From NCBI RefSeq assembly GCF_003444775.1, contig NZ_CP021083.1:62001-126000 (forward strand): a stretch of DNA of 64,000 nucleotides, written 5' to 3'. The position numbers and the translations under genes were made by a program. The notes below the pieces were generated by a model. The model searched no databases. It was not told the DNA's origin and worked only from the letters and a program-made list of their open reading frames with translations. Origin of the DNA: Deinococcus ficus. Lineage in GTDB: Bacteria; Deinococcota; Deinococci; Deinococcales; Deinococcaceae. The first letter of the stretch is position 1. Every line of letters begins with the position of its first letter. Below are positions 25,784 through 34,528 of this stretch, piece after piece.

Positions 25784-26188
25784 ATGTTCATCGAAACGAA
25801 AATCGTAGGCCGCCGCACCCCGTTCGAGCGCCGCCCCATCGACTGCCCACCAGGCCCCCACACCCTCGGGGAGCTCATCGGGCACCTCGTCGCCCACGAG
25901 GTCGCCGCCTACCATGAACGCCAGGACAGCCACAGCGCGCTGCGCGTCATGACCGAGCAGCAGCTTCAGGACGGTGCCGCGCAGGGCCGCATCCAGCTCG
26001 CCCCCCAGGAAAAAAGCGGCACGGTCACCGTCGAGGACGCCACGCACACCGCGCTGCGCGCCTTCCAGGATGGGCTGTACTACGTCTTCGTGGACGACCA
26101 GCAGATCGAGCAGCTCGACCACGTTGTCACGCTGCGCGCCGACAGCACCCTGCTCCTGCTGCGCCTCACGGCCCTGGCGGGCGGCTGA
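25784..26188 (+). CDS. Small beta-grasp-like protein ending in Gly-Gly, partner of DUF4132
   Basis: 134 residues. Predicted order: strand (MFIETKIVG), strand (FERRPIDCP), helix (TLGELIGHLVAHEVAAYHER), an inserted charged region, then helix and strands DGLYYVFVDDQQI, EQLDHVVTLRADS and TLLLLRLTALAGG. The last two residues are Gly-Gly, directly before the stop. This order and ending resemble MoaD, ThiS and ubiquitin-like proteins, with an insertion after the first helix. I recognise similar small proteins next to DUF4132 genes in other bacteria, but know of no assigned function. It ends 2 nt before the DUF4132 start, so the two are surely co-expressed. The Ubl reading is my inference. Confidence 0.75.
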   Translation: MFIETKIVGRRTPFERRPIDCPPGPHTLGELIGHLVAHEVAAYHERQDSHSALRVMTEQQLQDGAAQGRIQLAPQEKSGTVTVEDATHTALRAFQDGLYYVFVDDQQIEQLDHVVTLRADSTLLLLRLTALAGG

Positions 26189-26190
26189 GC

Positions 26191-29100
26191 ATGGACGCCA
26201 CCGAATACTTCCGGGCGTTCGAGCAGCCCTGGCAGCCTGCCCTCGACGCCCGCCTCGCCGCCACGACCAGCCCCGCCGCCGACTGGGTCCGGGCGCGCCT
26301 GACCGAACCGTCCAACTGGCGGGAGCGGCAGGCGCAGGAACAGGCGTTCGCGGCCGCCCTCGCCCAGGCCAGTGACGTGGAACTCAAGGACCTGACCGGG
26401 CTGCTGTTCCCGCAGTTCCCGGACCTGGCCGCCCGCGCCTACCGGTCCTACCTGACGCAGCGGCCCTACACCAGCGGGCTGCTGCGCCGCGCGTTCCGGT
26501 CCGCCGGGGAGGCCCCAGATACCGCGGCCGCCGCGGGCTGGCTGTGGAATCTGTGGCAGGCACTCCGGGCCTACCCGCAGGACGTCACCTGGGTGGCCGA
26601 GTCCGCCGGGCTGCTCTCCCCCTGGGAGAGTCAGGTGACCGGCGCGCTGCTGGCGCAGGCCGTCAGCGACGGGCACACCGGGGTGTTCGAGGTGCTGCGC
26701 GACACGGCCGCCACCGTGCACCCGGTCGGCCGGATGGGCCGGCACGTCCCCGCCGCCCTGCTCGGCAGCAGCCGACCGGAGGCCTGGGCGCTGGCGCGGC
26801 AGCTGCTGCTCGCCGCGCAGCGGCAGGAGGGCCTGCGGCAGGTGATCATGGAAACGGTGGACGAGGCGCACCCGGACGCCTTCCCGCTGTTCCTGCGCAC
26901 CGTGCTGGACGAGGACCTGCTGCGCTTCGCCGCGGTGCTCCGCGCGGCCGGCGTGTGGTTCGGGCTGGGGTATGACGTCACCGACACGAAAACCGTCCGC
27001 CGGCTGCTGGGCACGGCCCTGGAGTACCTGGACGACCCGGCGCAGGCCCAGGCGGCCGTGGCGGGCGCGCCCGGCGTGCCGGCGTACCTGGCGCTGTTCA
27101 CGCTGGGCATGACCGACGCCGGGCAGGCCGGCCGTCTGGCCCGGCCGCTGCTGACCGACGCGGACCCGGAGCGCCGTATGGCCGCCGCGCAGTTCCTGAA
27201 CGCCGCGGGGCTGCTCAAGCGGGAGGACCACGCCACGCTGCTGCGCGACCCGGACCTGCGGCTCGGGGCGCTCAGCGCGCAGCACGCGCCTTCCCCGTAC
27301 CACGCCCACCACGCGCAGCATGCCAGCGACGCCCTGATGGGCTTCGAGGACCTCGCCGGGTACGCCCGGCGCCTGCCGGAGCAGGCACGGCACGCGCCGC
27401 TGCTGTTCCCCTGGCTGGGGCAGGTGCCGGCGCGCGGCAGCGTGACCGACCGCCTGACCGGCCTGCTGGACACGTCGGAGGTCCTGCGGGTCGCGCCGCA
27501 CGTGAGCGAGATGACCTCCACCGGGAAAAGCACCCTGCTCACGGTCCTGAAACGCGCCCTGAGCACTCCCGAGGTGGACGGAGCGCTGGCCGCCGGCGCA
27601 CGGGACCTGGTGATCACCCTGCTGCAGGACCGCAGCAGCAGCGTGTCGCAGGAGGCCGTCTCGGTCATCCGGGCCGCGCGGCTGGAGCCCAGCGAGGCCG
27701 ACACGCAGATCCTGCTGACGCTGCTGCGCCGTAAATCCGCGGACCTGCGGCGCGGCCTGATCCGCCTGCTCGCGCAGGACCCCGACCGGGCGCAGCGCAG
27801 TGCCCTGGCGCTGCTCGCCTCCGGCAGCACCGAGCAGCGCCAGGCAGGCCTGAGCCTGCTCGACGCGGTCGGCCTGGCCCCCCCAGCGGACTTCCAGGCG
27901 AAGAACGTCACCGAGCAGACCCTGCTGGACAAACTCGTCTCCCCGCAGAGCACGCTGAGTCTGAAGGATGGCCTGGGTCTGTTCGACCCGGCCGACCTCG
28001 CACGGCCCGGCCCGCTGACCCGCCGGGACCGCGATTACCCGCGGGACGTGCAGCGCGGCGCGGCGCTGCTGCAGGCCCTGAACGACCTGATCGAGCAGCG
28101 CCGCGAGACGCCCCTGACAGCGCACGGGTATGACGGCCCGCAGACCGTGCTGCTGATGAACGTCTCCCCCTACCTGCTGCGGGCCCACGCAGACACGCCG
28201 ATGCCGCTGGCCGACCTGTGGGACGGCTGGTGGACGGCGAGGCCGGCCGCGCAGGACGGCGACCTCACCCGCCTGCAGTGGGCGCTGCACCACCACGTGA
28301 ACCGCGCCGACACGACCGACACGGAACTGAATGAGGAACTCGGGGAGCAGCCGGCCCTGGAGGGGCTCCTCAGCGCGGCGGAGGCGGAACTCGCCGCGCC
28401 CGCCGACGCGGACGAACCGGCCCGGCTGAGCGAAGCGACGCGGGACGCCCTGCGCGCGCAGCTCACCCGCAGCACCGTGGAGCGCACGCTGGGGCCACGG
28501 GTGACCCTCAGTCTGCCGTGGCACGCCCTGCTCGCGCCGGTCGTGGCGTACCTCGCCGCGCGTCACCGCACCGCAGCCGACCGCGCCCTGCAACTGGATG
28601 CCTGGGAGACGGCCCTGACCTTCCTGCCGCTGAATGTCCCGATGCTCGTGTCGCAGCGGTACAGCTGGCGGCAGGAGGACCCCCGCGACCTGCTGGACGG
28701 CCTGCGCTGCGAGCACTGGTCGGACCTCACTCCGGTGCAGTTCCGTCAGTACTGGAACACGCTGCTGCACGAGAACACGGCCTTCCCGGCCCTGCCGGCC
28801 TGGCAGCCGCCCACCGGCGCCCTGCTGCGCGCCGTGCAGGAGGGCCTGGCCGGCCGCGCCGACCTCCTCAACCAGCTGATCGGCCCCCGGCCCGGGGACG
28901 CGTACCCCTCGCACGCCTTCCGCGACCTGGAGCAGGCCACCGCCCGCACGCCCGCCGCGGACCGGCCCACCTCCCCGGACTGGGAGGCGGCAGCGCACGC
29001 CGTGCGGGACCGGGTGCTGGAGACCGAACTGCAGCGCGGGGACCTGGAAACCCCCGCGACCGCGCCCGCGCTGGCCCTGTCCAGCGTGCACGGCGCGGAC

Positions 29101-31098
29101 GTGGCGCTGCGCCTGCTGGCCGGCCTGGGCCGCAACCCCCTCAAGCGCGGGTACCAGGGCAGCAGCCAGAGCCGGGACGCGACCTTCAGCCACCTGCTGC
29201 GCGTCTCCTACCCCGCCCCCACCGACACCGCCGCCAGCGTCGGGGCACTGGCGCGCACGCTCGGGCTCAGCGAGGGGCGGCTGCTGGACCTGGCGGTGTT
29301 CGCGCCGCAGTGGGCGAACCTGATCGCCGGCACGCTCGGCTGGAAGGGCCTGACGGACGGCGTGTACTGGCTGCACGCCCACACCAAGGACTCGCACTGG
29401 AGCGTGCCGCAGGAAGTCCGGGACGCCTGGGAGGGCGAGATCAGCGGACGCACGCCCCTGAAAGCCGCCGACCTCACCGAGGGGGCCGTGGACGTCGCGT
29501 GGTTCCACCGCACGTACCGCGCCCTGGGCCGGGCGCGCTTCCAGACGCTGCTCGAAGCGTCGCGCTATGCGTCGTCCGGCGCGGGACACAAACGCGCCGA
29601 ACTGTTCGCCGCCGCGATTCTCGGCGAGGTCACGGAGGCCGAACTGCTCGGCCGCATCCGCGAAAAGCGCAACCAGGACGCCGTGCGGTCCCTGGGCCTG
29701 CTGCCGCTGGGCCGCGGACGCAAGGCCCAGCAGACCCTGGAAGCCCGTTATCGCGTGCTTGCGCAGTTCCGGCGTGAGGCGCGGCAGTTCGGCGCGCAGC
29801 GGCAGGCCAGTGACCGGCTCGCGGCGGACATCGGCATGCAGAACCTCGCCCGCACCGCCGGGTACGCCGACCCGCAGCGCCTGATGTGGGCCATGGAGGC
29901 CCGCACCGCGCCGGACTGGCAGGCGGCCGTGACCGTGGACGGCGTGACCGTCCAGGCGCACGTGAACGCCGCGGGCGAGGCGGCCCTGACCGTCACCCGC
30001 GGCGAGAAGGCCCTCAAGGCCCTTCCACCCGCCCTGCGCAAGCACCCGGAAGTCACCGCGCTGAGAGAAGCGGTCAAGGAACTGGACGCCACCCGCCGCC
30101 GCATGCGCCTCGCGCTGGAAGAAGCCATGGTGCGCGGCGACCTCTTCCAGCCGCAGGAACTCCGGGACCTCTCGCGCCACCCGGTCATCGCGCCCATGCT
30201 GCGGGACCTCGTGTGGGTCATGAACGAGCAGCAGCTCGGCTACTGGGAAGAGGATACGCTGCGCACCCTGGACGGCCCGGTGCCCATCACGGACCAGGCG
30301 CTGCGCGTCGCCCACCCGCACGACCTGTTCACGGGCGGCCAGTGGCGCGCCCACCAGGCCGACCTGCTGGACCGTCAGGTCACGCAGCCGTTCAAGCAGG
30401 TGTTCCGCGAGTACTACCCCATCACGCCCGCCGAGCAGGGCGCCCAGCGCAGCGCGCGTTACGCCGGGCATCACGTGCAGCCCGGCAAGGCCGCCGCCCT
30501 GCTCAAGGCCCGCGGCTGGGTCAGCGTGCCCGGCGAAGGCACCCGCAAGACCGATCACCGCGAGGGCATCACCGCCTGGCTGGACGACAGCCTCGGATAC
30601 GGCACGCCCAACGAGGTCGAGGGCATGCCCCTGCACGCCGCCGGCTTCATCCGCCGGGACGAATGGACGCCCATGCCGCTGGCCGAGGTGCCCCCGAGGC
30701 TGTTCAGCGAGACCATGCGGGACCTGGACCTGGTGGTCAGCGTCGCGCACGTGGGCGGCGTGGACCCCGAAGCGTCCCAGAGCACCGTGGAGATGCGCGA
30801 GAGCCTTCTGCGGGAGACGCTGCGCCTCCTCAAACTCGGGAACGTGCGCCTGGAGCACCAGCACGCCCTGATCGACGGAGCGTACAGCCGGTACACCGTT
30901 CACCTCGGCAGCGGGACCGTGCACCGGCAGCCCGGCGGGTTCCTGTGCATCGTTCCCGTGCACAACGCCCAGCAGGGCCGGGTGTTCCTGCCGTTCGCCG
31001 ACCCGGACCCCCGCACGGCCGAGGTGGTCAGCAAGGTCCTGCTGCTCGCCGAGGACCGCAAGATCCAGGACCCCACGATTCTCGAACAGCTCCGTTGA
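26191..31098 (+). CDS. Giant DUF4132-family protein
   Basis: 1635 residues. The N-terminal 900 residues are helical and repeat-like (HEAT/ARM-style runs such as SVTDRLTGLLDTSEVLRVA and DLRRGLIRLLAQDPDRAQRS). The DUF4132 region lies near residues 1130-1330 and includes LEARYRVLAQFRREARQFG and DIGMQNLARTAGYADPQRLM. A C-terminal part follows with MNEQQLGYWEEDTLRTL, LRVAHPHDLF and VLLLAEDRKIQDPTI. The WGR domain found at the front of some family members is absent. No signal peptide or membrane helix. The family includes Escherichia coli MolR/YehI, whose roles are unclear. Directly follows the Gly-Gly protein gene. Transcription probably ends at the inverted repeat at 31110-31152. Confidence 0.85.
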   Translation: MDATEYFRAFEQPWQPALDARLAATTSPAADWVRARLTEPSNWRERQAQEQAFAAALAQASDVELKDLTGLLFPQFPDLAARAYRSYLTQRPYTSGLLRRAFRSAGEAPDTAAAAGWLWNLWQALRAYPQDVTWVAESAGLLSPWESQVTGALLAQAVSDGHTGVFEVLRDTAATVHPVGRMGRHVPAALLGSSRPEAWALARQLLLAAQRQEGLRQVIMETVDEAHPDAFPLFLRTVLDEDLLRFAAVLRAAGVWFGLGYDVTDTKTVRRLLGTALEYLDDPAQAQAAVAGAPGVPAYLALFTLGMTDAGQAGRLARPLLTDADPERRMAAAQFLNAAGLLKREDHATLLRDPDLRLGALSAQHAPSPYHAHHAQHASDALMGFEDLAGYARRLPEQARHAPLLFPWLGQVPARGSVTDRLTGLLDTSEVLRVAPHVSEMTSTGKSTLLTVLKRALSTPEVDGALAAGARDLVITLLQDRSSSVSQEAVSVIRAARLEPSEADTQILLTLLRRKSADLRRGLIRLLAQDPDRAQRSALALLASGSTEQRQAGLSLLDAVGLAPPADFQAKNVTEQTLLDKLVSPQSTLSLKDGLGLFDPADLARPGPLTRRDRDYPRDVQRGAALLQALNDLIEQRRETPLTAHGYDGPQTVLLMNVSPYLLRAHADTPMPLADLWDGWWTARPAAQDGDLTRLQWALHHHVNRADTTDTELNEELGEQPALEGLLSAAEAELAAPADADEPARLSEATRDALRAQLTRSTVERTLGPRVTLSLPWHALLAPVVAYLAARHRTAADRALQLDAWETALTFLPLNVPMLVSQRYSWRQEDPRDLLDGLRCEHWSDLTPVQFRQYWNTLLHENTAFPALPAWQPPTGALLRAVQEGLAGRADLLNQLIGPRPGDAYPSHAFRDLEQATARTPAADRPTSPDWEAAAHAVRDRVLETELQRGDLETPATAPALALSSVHGADVALRLLAGLGRNPLKRGYQGSSQSRDATFSHLLRVSYPAPTDTAASVGALARTLGLSEGRLLDLAVFAPQWANLIAGTLGWKGLTDGVYWLHAHTKDSHWSVPQEVRDAWEGEISGRTPLKAADLTEGAVDVAWFHRTYRALGRARFQTLLEASRYASSGAGHKRAELFAAAILGEVTEAELLGRIREKRNQDAVRSLGLLPLGRGRKAQQTLEARYRVLAQFRREARQFGAQRQASDRLAADIGMQNLARTAGYADPQRLMWAMEARTAPDWQAAVTVDGVTVQAHVNAAGEAALTVTRGEKALKALPPALRKHPEVTALREAVKELDATRRRMRLALEEAMVRGDLFQPQELRDLSRHPVIAPMLRDLVWVMNEQQLGYWEEDTLRTLDGPVPITDQALRVAHPHDLFTGGQWRAHQADLLDRQVTQPFKQVFREYYPITPAEQGAQRSARYAGHHVQPGKAAALLKARGWVSVPGEGTRKTDHREGITAWLDDSLGYGTPNEVEGMPLHAAGFIRRDEWTPMPLAEVPPRLFSETMRDLDLVVSVAHVGGVDPEASQSTVEMRESLLRETLRLLKLGNVRLEHQHALIDGAYSRYTVHLGSGTVHRQPGGFLCIVPVHNAQQGRVFLPFADPDPRTAEVVSKVLLLAEDRKIQDPTILEQLR

Positions 31099-31109
31099 AA
31101 GGACGGTAA

Positions 31110-31152
31110 GACAGAGGAACAGGTTTGGCACATGACCACCTGTTCCTCTGTC
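31110..31152 (+). terminator. Long perfect inverted repeat after DUF4132
   Basis: 15-bp perfect stem GACAGAGGAACAGGT / ACCTGTTCCTCTGTC with a 13-nt loop, 11 nt after the stop. There is no T run. It could end transcription from both sides (rpmB converges) or protect mRNA ends. Confidence 0.65.
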
Positions 31153-31341
31153 CTGCGCGCATAACTAGACCGTTTCCAGCGGCTGCCCACCGTGTAGCTC
31201 CACCGGGGCTTGTTTGGATATATTCGGAATGTTGGGGAACCCAGCTGCGGCGGACGCAGCCAGGGTCTCCATTTTCAGACCCTTCAGCCTGGGCATCCGG
31301 CGGGGCGAAACAGACTCATTCCCCGCCGTTCTCCCCTGCTC

Positions 31342-31583
31342 TCAGACGAGTTCCATGCCCTCCACCGGGCCGCGCGTCAGGGTTCGGAGCGCGCGGGTGC
31401 TGAGCCACACGCTCTTCACCCGGCTGCCCTGACGCACGGTCTTCTTCTGCAGGTTGGCCTTCTGGGTGCGGCGGGTCACGCCGGTGACCTTGCGGCCCAC
31501 GCCGCCCTCGGCCCGGGCCCGGCCGCGGCGCCGCACGCGCCGCACCACCCGCGTGCCCCGGCCCGTCAGGGCGCACACGCGGC

Positions 31584-31587
<4 letters not shown>
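31342..31587 (-). CDS. rpmB: 50S ribosomal protein L28 (cysteine-poor form)
   Basis: 81 residues: [57 protein letters not shown]. This is the bL28 pattern. Only one Cys is present, so the zinc-binding CxxC pairs of zinc-type L28 are missing. GTG 31585-31587 is the start and overlaps the stop of the COG0523 gene (GTGA), so it is translated together with it. Shared control by the Zur-like box at 32664 would fit a zinc-independent L28 made under zinc starvation. Whether this is the only L28 gene or a second copy cannot be seen here; Deinococcus L28 may be cysteine-poor in general. Confidence 0.85.
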
Positions 31588-32663
<1,076 letters not shown>

Positions 32664-32687
32664 TTGATAATGATAAGGCATTATCAA
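32664..32687 (-). promoter_or_regulatory. Zur-like operator overlapping a leaderless promoter
   Basis: Palindrome TTGATAATG-ataagg-CATTATCAA directly abutting the start codon of the COG0523 GTPase. On the minus strand TATCAT (32675-32670) fits as the -10 box. The AT-rich half sites match the general Fur/Zur pattern (TGATAAT/ATTATCA), and the genes controlled suggest Zur over Fur. No zur gene is in the window. Confidence 0.75.
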
Positions 32688-32725
32688 GAAATGGCAAGGG
32701 GAACGGGTAGTCCGACCCTCGCCGC

Positions 32726-34414
32726 CTACCGGCTGCCCTGCTTGTCGCGGTACATCGCGTCGTCCGCCTCCCGCAGCATCACCTCACCGGTCACGTCCCC
32801 GTCCCGCAGGGCCGCCACACCCACGTTCAGCTCGATCGGCTGCCCCGCCACGTCCGTTCCCCGCATCGCCGCGCGCAGCCGCTCGCGCACCACCCGCGCG
32901 CCCGCCAGATCCGTCTCCGGCAGCAGCACCGCGAACTCGTCCCCGCCCCAGCGGAACACCTCCAGCGCCCCGCCCTGCCCGGCCGGCGCGTCCCGGCCCG
33001 CCGGGCGGAACACCACGTCACTCACCCGCAGCTCGCGCAGCAGCACCTCCCCCACCTGCATCAGCGCCTGATCCCCGACCAGATGCCCGTGGGTGTCGTT
33101 CACGGCCTTGAAGGCCCGGATGTCCGCCACCAGCAGCGACAGCGGCAGGGCGTGCCTCCGCGCCCGCGCCAGTTCCCGCGTCAGCGACTCCGTGAACGCC
33201 CGGCGGTTCTGCAATCCCGTCAGCACGTCCGTGCGGGCCGCGGCGTGCACCTGGGCCCGCATGCGCGCCTCGTGCAGCAGCAGCGCCGCCTGCCGCGCGA
33301 ACGACTGCGCCAGGTCGATGGACTCCCGGTCGAACGCCTCGGGATCCGTCATGGAGTCCACGTTCAGGAAGGCGTACACCTCGCCCTGATACAGGATCGG
33401 CACCCCGATGTTCGCCTGGATCCCCGCCACGCTGGGCAGCGGCGCGTTGACCCGCTCACCGTGCAGATCGTACCCGGTGCCGTGCGCCGCGAGCAGGCCG
33501 CGGGACTGCACGCGGGGCACACCGCGGTGCCACGCCTCCTCCCCCAGCCCGTACCACTGGTCCCGGGTGTGCCCCACCGGGAACGTCACCTCACTCAACT
33601 CCGTCTCGTCGAACGTCACGCTCGCCGCGTACCGGAACACGCCCCCCTCCCGGATCAGCAAAGACCCGCACTCCGCCCCCGGAATCGTCGCCAGCGCCCG
33701 TTCCAGCAGCGGCTGGTAGGCGTCCTCCAGTTCACCGCCGAGCAGTTCGGCGTGCAGGACCTGCAGGCTGCGGGTGTACCGCACCGCCTGGAGCCGCTCG
33801 ACTTCCAGCCCCAGCTGATGCCCCAGCTGACGCAGCAACGCCCGGTCGGCGTCCGGCCACGCGCGGTCCGAGGTGCCGGCGTCCAGCCAGAAGGCCGCGC
33901 GCGGCCGGTACTTGCCGCCCAGCGGCAGCAGCACGCCGTCCGGCCGGAAACTCACCTCCCCGGCGCGGATCACGGCGACGTCCTCCGGCGTGAAGGCCGG
34001 CACGACCGGCTTCCCGGCGTCCCAGTGCGGCACGCGCCGCAGCGCCCCGCCCGCCACGCCCAGACCGGCCAGACCGCGCACCTCGAAGATCCGGCACAGC
34101 TCCTCCGCGAACGTGGACAGCGACGGGTTCTCCTCGTCCCGGCGGGCGAACTGCTCGGCCAGGCCGTTCACGCGGGCCTGCCGGTCCAGGGTGACCAGCC
34201 GGGCGTGCAGATTGTTCACCAGCTGCAGGAACACCGCCTGGTCAGCGGGCAGTTCGGCCGCCCCAGTCGGCCGCAGGATGGGCCCGCTGCCGTCCGGGGA
34301 GAGGGTGAAGGGCAGGGCCGGGTCGTCGGCCAGCATGGCCCGCAACCGGTCACGGAAGGCCCCGAGGGAGACGCATTCGCTCAGGGAGGCACTCAGGTGG
34401 AAGAGGGGGGTCAT
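32726..34414 (-). CDS. Diguanylate cyclase with GAF sensor (sister of 39137 gene)
   Basis: 562 residues, soluble. An N-terminal region (about 1-180) is followed by a GAF domain (about 205-380) with [39 protein letters not shown] and [14 protein letters not shown]. The GGDEF domain (about 385-560) has [30 protein letters not shown] and intact [12 protein letters not shown]. The inhibitory-site-like RVSD is followed by an insertion of about 18 residues before the GGDEF motif. Long stretches are nearly identical to the gene at 39137, so one is a recent copy of the other. ATG 34414 is preferred, since AGGTGA precedes it on the minus strand. Lies directly upstream of the COG0523 operon, which has its own promoter. 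Confidence 0.88.
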   Translation of the reverse strand: MTPLFHLSASLSECVSLGAFRDRLRAMLADDPALPFTLSPDGSGPILRPTGAAELPADQAVFLQLVNNLHARLVTLDRQARVNGLAEQFARRDEENPSLSTFAEELCRIFEVRGLAGLGVAGGALRRVPHWDAGKPVVPAFTPEDVAVIRAGEVSFRPDGVLLPLGGKYRPRAAFWLDAGTSDRAWPDADRALLRQLGHQLGLEVERLQAVRYTRSLQVLHAELLGGELEDAYQPLLERALATIPGAECGSLLIREGGVFRYAASVTFDETELSEVTFPVGHTRDQWYGLGEEAWHRGVPRVQSRGLLAAHGTGYDLHGERVNAPLPSVAGIQANIGVPILYQGEVYAFLNVDSMTDPEAFDRESIDLAQSFARQAALLLHEARMRAQVHAAARTDVLTGLQNRRAFTESLTRELARARRHALPLSLLVADIRAFKAVNDTHGHLVGDQALMQVGEVLLRELRVSDVVFRPAGRDAPAGQGGALEVFRWGGDEFAVLLPETDLAGARVVRERLRAAMRGTDVAGQPIELNVGVAALRDGDVTGEVMLREADDAMYRDKQGSR

Positions 34415-34528
34415 GCGGCACTTCACCTCACAGGAATGGAACGTGGCCCCAGCCTACCGCCCCCGTCTGACAGAGGCCTGAACGCCCCGCTCGAGTGCGC
34501 CGGTGAAGCCCCCTGCCAGGTCGCCGCT

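Noticed and set aside
26080..31131. Very long open frame on the minus strand opposite DUF4132
   Set aside because: Its product is low-complexity (Gly/Arg/Val/Gln-rich) without motifs. It mirrors the codon bias of the plus-strand gene, which has clear family similarity.
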